Origin: Clostridiales bacterium UBA4653 | Lineage (GTDB): Bacteria > Bacillota > Clostridia > Oscillospirales > CAG-272 | Direction: 5' to 3' | DNA: 8,019 nt | NCBI GenBank assembly: GCA_002405565.1 | Contig: DHMB01000017.1 | Span: forward strand, 1-8,019 | Shown: positions 1-5,240 of the stretch, piece after piece | How positions within the stretch are numbered: the stretch's first letter is position 1 | How the letters are laid out: the number at the start of each line of letters is the position of its first letter | Translations under genes and position numbers: made by a program | The notes under the pieces: model-generated | Seen by the model: the letters and a program-made list of their open reading frames with translations, nothing else | What the model was told of the DNA's origin: nothing | Databases searched by the model: none

Positions 1-1221
1 CTGATAACCGGCGTCGGAATTCCGCTTCTCGGCGTGGCTTCGCTCGGCATGAGCCGTAGCGACGGACTGCTTGAGCTCAGCGGCAGAGTCGGAAAAAAGT
101 ACGGAGTGTTTTTCACCTGTGCGCTTTACCTCTCAATCGGGCCGTTTTTTGCGATACCGCGCTGTGCGTCGACGTCGTTTTCCGTCGGTATAAAGCCGCT
201 CCTCAAAAATGACGGAACGGCAAAATGGCTTATATGGGTCTTTTCGCTTGCGTTTTTTGCGGCGGTGCTCTGGTTCTCGCTCCGACCGGGAAAAATACTT
301 ACGTGGGTCGGAAAGATACTCACTCCGCTGTTTCTCATCAGCCTTGCGTTGCTCGCCGTTACGGCGCTCGTAAAACCGATAGGTTCGGTTTCTGATATAG
401 TGCCGGAGAACGCATATGTAAACAATTCATTTTTCCAGGGCTTCCTTGACGGTTACAACACCATGGACGCGCTTGCAAGCCTTGCGTTCGGAATAGTTGT
501 TGTAAACGCGATAAAAGGACTCGGAGTAAAGGAGCCTTCGGCGATTGCTGGGAATACCGTCACGTCCGGCATTTTCGGTTGCGCGATTATGGCGCTGATA
601 TATGCCGCGCTTGCGATAATCGGCGCGCAGAGCAGGGCGATATATCCGATCGCTTCCGACGGCGGCGAGGCGCTTTATGTAATAGCGACGCATTATTTCG
701 GCGGAGTCGGCGGAGTAATTCTTGCCGTTACGGTGACCCTTGCATGCCTGAAAACGGCTGTCGGGCTTATAACGAGTTGCGGGGAGACGTTTTGCGAAAT
801 GTTCCCGAAGGGGCCGAAATATAAATTCTGGGCGATCGGCTTTTGCGCCGTTTCGTTCCTTATTTCAACAGTCGGACTCAGCGCGATAATCGGCTGGTCG
901 TTGCCCGTGCTTATGCTTTTGTATCCTCTCGCGATGACGCTCATCCTTCTTGCGCTTTTCGGAAAGCTCTATTCAAACGACAGAGCGGTTTACGTTTCGG
1001 TTACGGCGTTTACGTTCGTCGCCGCGCTGTTTGACTTTGTAAAGTCTCTGCCGCTCGGACTGCCGGAAACAAAGGTGTGCGCCGCAATAATCAAAGTCGG
1101 CGGATTTTTGCCGCTTGCAGAGCTCGGTCTCGGCTGGGTTTGTCCTGCGGTTTTGGGACTTATCATCGGACTGATAATTCATTTTGCAAAGAAAATAAAA
1201 AAAGGCGCCTCTGCGGCGTAA
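1..1221 (+). CDS. brnQ: Branched-chain amino acid transport system II carrier protein BrnQ, 5' end missing
   Basis: This is a polytopic membrane protein of the LIVCS family, which takes up leucine, isoleucine and valine by cation symport (family knowledge). The reading frame is open from base 1, beginning LITGVGIPLLG, a typical BrnQ N-terminal segment. The true start therefore lies upstream, and the in-frame GTG at 34 is internal. The visible part has 406 residues; family members are usually around 430-450, so a few dozen residues are missing. The hallmark YLSIGPFFAIPR lies at about residues 43-54 of the visible part, followed by many hydrophobic segments and a short basic tail (AKKIKK) that fits a cytoplasmic C-terminus. 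It ends at a TAA four bases before a hairpin terminator and converges with the acetyltransferase gene. The family call is strong; substrate preference among branched-chain amino acids cannot be read from the sequence. Confidence 0.93.
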   Translation: MITGVGIPLLGVASLGMSRSDGLLELSGRVGKKYGVFFTCALYLSIGPFFAIPRCASTSFSVGIKPLLKNDGTAKWLIWVFSLAFFAAVLWFSLRPGKILTWVGKILTPLFLISLALLAVTALVKPIGSVSDIVPENAYVNNSFFQGFLDGYNTMDALASLAFGIVVVNAIKGLGVKEPSAIAGNTVTSGIFGCAIMALIYAALAIIGAQSRAIYPIASDGGEALYVIATHYFGGVGGVILAVTVTLACLKTAVGLITSCGETFCEMFPKGPKYKFWAIGFCAVSFLISTVGLSAIIGWSLPVLMLLYPLAMTLILLALFGKLYSNDRAVYVSVTAFTFVAALFDFVKSLPLGLPETKVCAAIIKVGGFLPLAELGLGWVCPAVLGLIIGLIIHFAKKIKKGASAA

Positions 1222-1225
1222 AACA

Positions 1226-1253
1226 AAAAGGGACTGAATTTTCAGTCCCTTTT
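1226..1253. terminator. Bidirectional intrinsic terminator between brnQ and the acetyltransferase gene
   Basis: A perfect inverted repeat with core GGGACTGAA / TTCAGTCCC (1230-1238 with 1241-1249) is extended by AAAA/TTTT on both sides. Read on the plus strand it ends in TTTTAATTTATT after brnQ. Read on the minus strand it ends in TTTTTGTTTT after the acetyltransferase gene. The gap between the two stop codons is only 35 bases, so this one hairpin serves both convergent genes. Confidence 0.93.
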
Positions 1254-1256
1254 AAT

Positions 1257-2381
1257 TTATTCTCCTATATTTTTGAGGAAACAAGCGCGGGTCTTATGAT
1301 GAGTTTTTTCAAATCTGCTCCAGAGCGACTGGATTTCAAGGTTTGTCGTCAGCATGGGGCCAGTCTCGGCATACTCAATGCCGTTTTCAAGACAGCTCTT
1401 GTTTGACGCTTCGAGAATCAGCGCCGCAACGCCTTTTCTTCTGTAATCCGGATCGACGGAGATGAGGAGCATATCGAGCGATTTTGAGTGTTTGAGATCG
1501 TGCAGAAAAGGTATCCAGCCGAGCGGGAAAAGGTGACCGTTGCACTTTTTCAGGGCGTTGACGGGTGTCGGAATCATAAGTCCGTAGCCGACAAGCTCGC
1601 CTGCTTCGTTTTCAATGAGCTGGACGAAACGGATGTCGAGCAGGGGAACGTACTGTGCCGCAAGGTGCGTCATCTGGTCTTTGTCTATCGGAACGTATTC
1701 ATAAAGGTTTGCATAGCATTTGTTTGTCATTTCGAGAACCTTATAAATATAAGGCTTGAGCTGACTTTTGCGCGTCAGCTTGACAACTTTGAGATGATAA
1801 AGATTTCTTGCGTGCTCCGCAATTCTCGCGACGGTCGGGTCTATAACCTTCGGAGTCGGTATCTGATATTCTGTCCATACGGCGTCTTCAACGAAGCCGA
1901 GCGCACGGAGATGATCGACATAATATGGGTAGGTATAAAACGTTGCAAACATATTCTTGCGGTAAAAACCGTATGTAAGCAAGCCTTCCTTGTCCTGATC
2001 GCTGTATCCGAGCGGGCCGCAGATCTCGTCCATGCCGTTTTCCTTGCCGAATTCTTCAACAGCGCCGATCAGAGCCTTTGTGACCTCTATATCGTCTATC
2101 ATATCAATCCGGTTGAAGCGTACACGCTTCTGACCGTATTTTCTGTTTGCAAAATGACTGATTATTGCGCATATCCTGCCGACAGGCTTGCCGTCCTTAT
2201 ATGCCATCATCAGCTTGAAGTCACAATATGACGAGGCGGGATTTTTGCCCGGCGTGAGATTTGCGAGCTCGTCTTCATAAATATACGGCGTGAAATACGG
2301 GCAGTCCTTATAAAGCGAAAGAGGAAAGTCTATAAACTTCCGAAGCGCCTTCTTTCCTACGACCTCTCTTATTTCTATCAT
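1257..2381 (-). CDS. GNAT-like N-acetyltransferase of unknown substrate (374 aa)
   Basis: This is probably a cytoplasmic acyl-CoA-dependent transferase. The C-terminal half carries the clearest GNAT signature: a beta strand (LDMLLISVDP, about 302-311) followed by YRRKGVAALIL (313-323), which fits the acetyl-CoA pyrophosphate-binding loop R/Q-x-x-G-x-A. The N-terminal half (1-165) also looks GNAT-like, with KPVGRICAII at about 66-74 as the central strand, so a double-GNAT fold is likely. I recall similar proteins annotated only as hypothetical or YghO-like; the substrate is unknown. The start is the ATG at 2381, preceded by AAAGGAG with an 8-base gap. A longer frame from a TTG at 2429 is rejected because that codon lies between the -35 and -10 of the gene's own promoter. 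It is a single-gene unit ending at the terminator shared with brnQ. Confidence 0.8.
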   Translation of the reverse strand: MIEIREVVGKKALRKFIDFPLSLYKDCPYFTPYIYEDELANLTPGKNPASSYCDFKLMMAYKDGKPVGRICAIISHFANRKYGQKRVRFNRIDMIDDIEVTKALIGAVEEFGKENGMDEICGPLGYSDQDKEGLLTYGFYRKNMFATFYTYPYYVDHLRALGFVEDAVWTEYQIPTPKVIDPTVARIAEHARNLYHLKVVKLTRKSQLKPYIYKVLEMTNKCYANLYEYVPIDKDQMTHLAAQYVPLLDIRFVQLIENEAGELVGYGLMIPTPVNALKKCNGHLFPLGWIPFLHDLKHSKSLDMLLISVDPDYRRKGVAALILEASNKSCLENGIEYAETGPMLTTNLEIQSLWSRFEKTHHKTRACFLKNIGE

Positions 2382-2417
2382 CACTGTTTCTCCTTTCGGC
2401 CCTGCACCTACTCTGTC

Positions 2418-2446
2418 AGTATAACTCAAAAGAAGGGAATAGTCAA
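2418..2446 (-). promoter_or_regulatory. Sigma-A promoter of the acetyltransferase gene
   Basis: On the minus strand there is TTGACT (2446-2441), a 17-base spacer, then TATACT (2423-2418). One mismatch in each hexamer and the ideal spacing make this a strong housekeeping promoter. Transcription should start near 2411, giving a leader of about 30 bases that ends in the AAAGGAG ribosome binding site. It lies just downstream of the terminator of the SdpI-family gene. Confidence 0.9.
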
Positions 2447-2460
2447 GGCTTTTGTTTTAT

Positions 2461-2490
2461 TGAAATAAAAGAGCCGCGCCCGGCGCGGCT
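2461..2490 (-). terminator. Intrinsic terminator of the SdpI-family gene
   Basis: A GC-rich hairpin AGCCGCGC / GCGCGGCT (2472-2479 with 2483-2490, 3-base loop) is followed on the minus strand by CTTTTATTTCA. It lies 17 bases past the stop codon at 2508. The T-rich tail on the minus side and its absence on the plus side set the direction. Confidence 0.9.
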
Positions 2491-2507
2491 GTTTGTATAA
2501 TTGATTT

Positions 2508-2885
2508 TTATTTTTCTGTATCAAATTTCTTTTTCAAAGCGAGCTCGGTGGGAAAGCACGATACAATCAGGACGGCTAATTGTACTCCGCAGATAATGCC
2601 GCCGTAAGTGCCGACCGTTGAGGTGTCTCTGTTCAATGTCAATAGCATAACAACCATTAAGGCGTAAGACAAAAGCAGCATAATCAGTCCGATAACAAAC
2701 CATAGCTTGCCGCAATGCTTATGGGCATACTGCCAGGTTTCCTGATTTCTCATTGATCTTTTTGTCCGGTACCCAAAGAACGAGTTGATTTCTTTCGGAG
2801 CATTTTTTCGGAAATATGCGCCGAATCCAACCATTAAAAGCGGAATTATTGAAGCAATAAACAACATATAAATCCAGAATCCCAT
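2508..2885 (-). CDS. Small SdpI-family membrane protein (125 aa)
   Basis: This is an integral membrane protein with about three hydrophobic segments: residues 2-24, 61-83 and 96-113. After the first segment sits the SdpI/YhfL family signature: GYRT at 38-41, S44, N47, E49-T50-W51, A54 and G59-K60. In Bacillus subtilis SdpI gives immunity to the SdpC killing peptide and sequesters the regulator SdpR (established). Many homologues lack those partners and have no known function, and no sdpA, sdpB, sdpC or sdpR is visible here. The start is the ATG at 2885 with GGAGG seven bases upstream. A longer frame from a TTG at 2975 is rejected because that codon overlaps the -35 end of the promoter. The gene looks AT-richer than its neighbours, with TTA, GCT and CGG codons, which may hint at separate ancestry. 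It is transcribed alone, between its own promoter and terminator. Confidence 0.85.
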   Translation of the reverse strand: MGFWIYMLFIASIIPLLMVGFGAYFRKNAPKEINSFFGYRTKRSMRNQETWQYAHKHCGKLWFVIGLIMLLLSYALMVVMLLTLNRDTSTVGTYGGIICGVQLAVLIVSCFPTELALKKKFDTEK

Positions 2886-2898
2886 CCTTGCGCCTCCG

Positions 2899-2911
2899 TT
2901 TCTCTGAGAAA
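2899..2911 (-). promoter_or_regulatory. 13-bp palindrome beside the SdpI-family ribosome binding site
   Basis: TTTCTCTGAGAAA is a perfect inverted repeat around a central base. It sits in the leader of the SdpI-family gene, directly next to the GGAGG at 2893-2897. It could be an operator or a small RNA hairpin. A palindrome this short can also occur by chance, so the regulatory role is a guess. Confidence 0.3.
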
Positions 2912-2943
2912 TTTGTTTTGTCAGGACATAACCTTGCACAAGT

Positions 2944-2972
2944 ATTATATCAAAAAACGAAGCTCCTGTCAA
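2944..2972 (-). promoter_or_regulatory. Perfect-consensus sigma-A promoter of the SdpI-family gene
   Basis: On the minus strand there is TTGACA (2972-2967), a 17-base spacer, then TATAAT (2949-2944), identical to consensus in both hexamers. Transcription should start near 2937, leaving a leader of about 50 bases before the ATG at 2885. The -35 element begins right where the T-tract of the rpsI terminator ends. Confidence 0.95.
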
Positions 2973-2973
2973 C

Positions 2974-3002
2974 AAAAGAAAAGCCCCGAAAAATCGGGGC
3001 TT
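2974..3002 (-). terminator. Intrinsic terminator of the rplM-rpsI operon
   Basis: The hairpin AAGCCCCGA / TCGGGGCTT (2981-2989 with 2994-3002, 4-base loop) is followed on the minus strand by TTCTTTTG, so the run reads TTTTCTTTT including the stem end. It lies 26 bases after the rpsI stop codon. The plus strand also has TTTTGAATTT after the hairpin, so weak activity in the other direction is possible, though no plus-strand gene ends here. Confidence 0.92.
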
Positions 3003-3028
3003 TTGAATTTGCTCTGCAAGATAACTTG

Positions 3029-3430
3029 TTATCTCTTTGAGAACTGGGAAGCGCGACGAGCGGCTTTGAGACCGTATTTCTTTCTTTCCTTCATTCTCGG
3101 GTCACGAGTGAGAAGGCCTTCCTTCTTGAGGAGAGTTCTGTAAGAATCATCAGCGAGAAGGAGAGCTCTGGAAATACCGTGACGGATGGCACCTGCCTGA
3201 CCGGAGATACCGCCGCCCACTGCTGTGCAGACTACGTCAAACTTGCCCTGTGTGCCTGTAACAGCGAAGGGCTGGTTTACGATGAGCTTGAGTGTTTCGA
3301 GACCGAAGTAATCGTCTATGTCACGACCGTTGATCGTAACTGTGCCTGTGCCGGGGTAGAGACGGACACGTGCAACGGATTTCTTTCTTCTGCCTGTACC
3401 GTAGAAATAAGGTTTAGCACTTGTATACAT
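3029..3430 (-). CDS. rpsI: 30S ribosomal protein S9 (uS9)
   Basis: This is a structural protein of the small ribosomal subunit whose basic C-terminal tail reaches the P-site tRNA (established for the family). It has 133 residues, close to the usual 130. Family motifs are clear: YGTGRRKKSVARVRL at about 10-24, then GGGISGQAGAIRHGISRAL at about 72-90, the RDPRMKERKKYG block near 109-120, and the terminal SKR. The start ATG at 3430 has AAAGGAG (3439-3445) eight bases upstream. It follows rplM after 20 bases and shares its promoter, the usual L13-S9 pair in bacteria. Confidence 0.98.
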   Translation of the reverse strand: MYTSAKPYFYGTGRRKKSVARVRLYPGTGTVTINGRDIDDYFGLETLKLIVNQPFAVTGTQGKFDVVCTAVGGGISGQAGAIRHGISRALLLADDSYRTLLKKEGLLTRDPRMKERKKYGLKAARRASQFSKR

Positions 3431-3450
3431 TGTTATTTCTCCTTTCTCTC

Positions 3451-3882
3451 TCAGTCAACGATGAATTCTTTGGGCTGCTGAGCCTGATGATTGTGCTCTG
3501 CGCCTTTGAAAACCTTAAGACGTGTGAGAGCGGTAGCGCCGAGGGTATTCTTGGGAAGCATTCCCTTTACTGCGAGAGTCATAGCGAGCTCGGGCTTTGT
3601 TGCCATAAGGGTCTTATAGGAGACTTCCTTGAGTCCGCCGATGTAACCCGAATGGTGACGGTAGAACTTCTTTTCGAGTTTCTTACCTGTGAGAACTGCC
3701 TTCTCTGCGTTTACAACGATAACGAATTCGCCGCAATCGACGTTGGGTGTGAATTCGGGACGTGTTTTGCCTCTGAGAAGATTTGCAGCGGCAACGGCTG
3801 TTTTGCCAAGGGGCTTGCCTGCCGCATCAATTACATACCAACCGCGAGAAACGGTTTCTTTTTTTGCCATGTAAGTTGACAT
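3451..3882 (-). CDS. rplM: 50S ribosomal protein L13 (uL13)
   Basis: This is an early-assembly protein of the large ribosomal subunit that binds 23S rRNA (established). It has 143 residues, the normal length. It begins MSTYMAKKE, as many Clostridia L13 proteins do. Family landmarks are WYVIDAAGKPLGKTA (about 15-29), the TPNVDCGEFVIVVNAEK block (about 45-61), YRHHSGYIGGLKE near 74-86 and KGMLPKNTLG near 106-115. The usual proline in the GYPGG motif is isoleucine here. The start at 3882 is set by GGAGG with a 7-base gap; the in-frame ATG four codons later has no better site. It is the first gene of the rplM-rpsI operon, with a short structured leader and a perfect-consensus promoter that fit high expression. 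Confidence 0.98.
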   Translation of the reverse strand: MSTYMAKKETVSRGWYVIDAAGKPLGKTAVAAANLLRGKTRPEFTPNVDCGEFVIVVNAEKAVLTGKKLEKKFYRHHSGYIGGLKEVSYKTLMATKPELAMTLAVKGMLPKNTLGATALTRLKVFKGAEHNHQAQQPKEFIVD

Positions 3883-3937
3883 TGTTTTTCCTCCGTAATG
3901 AATTTAAGCGCGCAAAAAGCGTCGCTTTTTATGCAAC
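3883..3937 (-). promoter_or_regulatory. Structured leader of rplM, possible ribosomal protein leader
   Basis: The leader runs about 55 bases from the predicted transcription start to the rplM ATG. In the RNA sense it forms a hairpin: AAAAAGC (3930-3924) pairs with GCUUUUU (3920-3914) around a GAC loop. The stem is extended by UGC (3935-3933) against GCG (3913-3911) after a 2-base bulge. GGAGG follows about 15 bases later. L13 leaders that autoregulate translation or transcription are known in Bacillota (Rfam L13_leader). Whether this belongs to that family is inference; no U-tract follows the stem, so it is not a simple terminator. Confidence 0.5.
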
Positions 3938-3943
3938 GGTGAA

Positions 3944-3972
3944 ATTATATCATTATGTTATTGGCTTGTCAA
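3944..3972 (-). promoter_or_regulatory. Perfect-consensus sigma-A promoter of rplM-rpsI
   Basis: On the minus strand there is TTGACA (3972-3967), a 17-base spacer, then TATAAT (3949-3944). The A/T-rich stretch just upstream of the -35 (about 3973-4013) could act as an UP element, as expected for a ribosomal protein operon. It diverges from the prfA promoter about 140 bases away. Confidence 0.95.
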
Positions 3973-4016
3973 GCGTTTTTTGAAAAATATTTCGGATTTT
4001 TTAATTTAGCACGGTC

Positions 4017-4096
4017 AAAACTCGCAAAATCTCGCAAAATCGCGTGTTTTCAGCCTCAAATCTCACCCGCAAAGTAACATTTTTGCGTCGACAAAA
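4017..4096. other. Helically phased A/T tracts between divergent promoters
   Basis: Short A or T runs recur at about one DNA turn: 4017-4020, 4026-4029, 4036-4039, 4047-4050, 4058-4060, then more loosely 4071-4073, 4080-4084 and 4093-4096. Phased A-tracts are known to bend DNA. No open reading frame of note covers the 290 bases between rplM and prfA; besides the two promoters and the rplM leader, this is the only structure I see there. A TTTTG / CAAAA inverted repeat around CGTCGA (4081-4096) lies at its right end. Function is inferred only. Confidence 0.45.
4021..4040. repeat. 10-bp tandem duplication in the rplM-prfA intergenic region
   Basis: CTCGCAAAAT occurs twice head to tail with no mismatch, and is preceded by a partial match ending in CAAAA. 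It forms part of the phased A-tract stretch. It may be replication slippage or a doubled binding site. Confidence 0.6.
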
Positions 4097-4114
4097 TATC
4101 CTGGAATATCCTTG
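4095..4114. repeat. 10-bp imperfect tandem repeat overlapping the prfA -35 region
   Basis: AATATCCTGG is followed directly by AATATCCTTG, nine of ten bases identical. The second copy runs into the TTGAAT -35 hexamer of prfA (4112-4117). It could be a paired regulator site or a chance duplication. Confidence 0.5.
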
Positions 4115-4140
4115 AATTTATAATATATATGTAGTATAAT
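4112..4140 (+). promoter_or_regulatory. Sigma-A promoter of the prfA operon
   Basis: TTGAAT (4112-4117), a 17-base A/T-rich spacer, then a perfect TATAAT (4135-4140). Transcription should start near 4147, giving a short leader of about 26 bases with GGAGG at 4163-4167. It is the only promoter I can find for the four-gene plus-strand cluster. Confidence 0.85.
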
Positions 4141-4172
4141 AAATTGAGTCAGACTTCTGTACGGAGGAAAAA

Positions 4173-5240
4173 ATGTTCGATAAGCTCGCCGAGATAGAAA
4201 ATAAATATAAAGACATAGAAGCGTCGCTTGCGAGCGCCGAGGTCATTTCCGACCCTGCGCGACTTAAAGAGGCGATGAAGGAGCTGAAAAAGCTGGCGCC
4301 TGTTGTTGAAAAGTTCCGTGAATATAAGGACTGGAAAAACAGGCTTGCCGAGGCGGAGGAACTGCTTTCGGAAAGCGACCCGGAAATCAGGAAGCTCGCT
4401 CAGGAGGAGCTTTCGGAAAGTAAGGAGGCGCTGCGCCGTTGCGAGGAGGAGCTGACCGGGCTTCTGCTTTCAAAAGACCCGAACGACGATAAGAACGTCA
4501 TAATCGAGATACGCGGCGGGGCGGGCGGCGAGGAAGCCGCGCTTTTTGCCGGCTCGCTTTACAGAATGTATTCGATGTACGCCGCGGCGCATAGATATAA
4601 GACGGAGATAATCTCATCAAACCCGACGGAGCTCGGAGGCTTCAAGGAAATATCGTTTTCCGTCGAAGGGGCGGGCGCATATTCGCGCTTCAAATACGAA
4701 TCGGGTGTGCACCGCGTTCAGCGTGTGCCGGAGACGGAGGCGCAGGGGAGAATTCATACATCGACGGTAACCGTTGCCGTTCTGACGGAGGCGGAGGACA
4801 TTGAAATCGAGATAAACCCAGCCGACCTTCAGATCGAGACCTGCAAATCAAGCGGGGCAGGCGGTCAGCACATAAACAAGACCGAATCCGCAATAAGAAT
4901 AATCCATAAGCCGTCCGGGCTTGTTGTCGAGTGTCAGGAGGAGCGCAGTCAGCTCCAGAACAGGGAAAAGGCGATGAAGCTGCTCCGCGCAAGGCTTTAC
5001 GACATTGAGCTTACAAAGCGGGATTCGGCGATAGCGAACGAGCGACGGAGCCAGGTCGGCACGGGCGACCGCAGCGAAAGAATAAGAACATACAATTTTC
5101 CGCAGGGCAGAGTGACAGATCACAGAATAGGGCTGACGCTTTATTCCATAGACAGCATTATGGACGGCGGGCTTGACGGGCTGATTGACGCGCTTTCCGC
5201 CGCCGAGACAGCCGAAAGATTAAAAGGAAGTAACGAATAA
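4173..5240 (+). CDS. prfA: Peptide chain release factor 1 (RF1)
   Basis: RF1 reads UAA and UAG stop codons and releases the finished peptide from the ribosome. It has 355 residues, the usual length. The N-terminal region (about 1-105) is a charged coiled-coil type domain. The codon-recognition tripeptide P-x-T is PET at 186-188, inside RVQRVPETEAQGRIHTS, which marks RF1 rather than RF2. The catalytic GGQ is at 230-232 within SSGAGGQHINKTESAIR, and its glutamine is the one methylated by PrmC in other bacteria. One small oddity is T205 where VLPEAE with proline is common. The start ATG at 4173 has GGAGG five bases upstream. It is the first gene of the plus-strand operon, and its TAA touches the ATG of tsaC. 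The prmC gene often found next to prfA in Bacillota is not here. Confidence 0.98.
   Translation: MFDKLAEIENKYKDIEASLASAEVISDPARLKEAMKELKKLAPVVEKFREYKDWKNRLAEAEELLSESDPEIRKLAQEELSESKEALRRCEEELTGLLLSKDPNDDKNVIIEIRGGAGGEEAALFAGSLYRMYSMYAAAHRYKTEIISSNPTELGGFKEISFSVEGAGAYSRFKYESGVHRVQRVPETEAQGRIHTSTVTVAVLTEAEDIEIEINPADLQIETCKSSGAGGQHINKTESAIRIIHKPSGLVVECQEERSQLQNREKAMKLLRARLYDIELTKRDSAIANERRSQVGTGDRSERIRTYNFPQGRVTDHRIGLTLYSIDSIMDGGLDGLIDALSAAETAERLKGSNE

Noticed and set aside
34..36. GTG at 34 as the start of brnQ
   Set aside because: The frame is open to base 1 and the residues before it (LITGVGIPLLG) are typical BrnQ sequence, so the true start is upstream of the window.
1488..2231. Long plus-strand open frame of 247 codons opposite the acetyltransferase gene
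   Set aside because: It lies wholly antisense to a gene with a clear family signature, promoter and ribosome binding site. Its translation has no recognisable domain.
2382..2429. N-terminal extension of the acetyltransferase from a TTG at 2429
   Set aside because: That TTG lies inside the gene's own promoter. The ATG at 2381 has a proper ribosome binding site.
2886..2975. N-terminal extension of the SdpI-family protein from a TTG at 2975
   Set aside because: The frame would start at the -35 element, upstream of the predicted transcription start. The ATG at 2885 has GGAGG at ideal distance.
3421..3879. Plus-strand open frame of 152 codons opposite rplM
   Set aside because: It is the antisense shadow of a certain ribosomal protein gene. 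The translation is cysteine-rich and shows no family signature.
4021..4114. CRISPR array or mobile-element end in the rplM-prfA intergenic region
   Set aside because: The repeats are only 10 bp, head to tail with no spacers, and there is no transposase gene, long terminal inverted repeat or target duplication.
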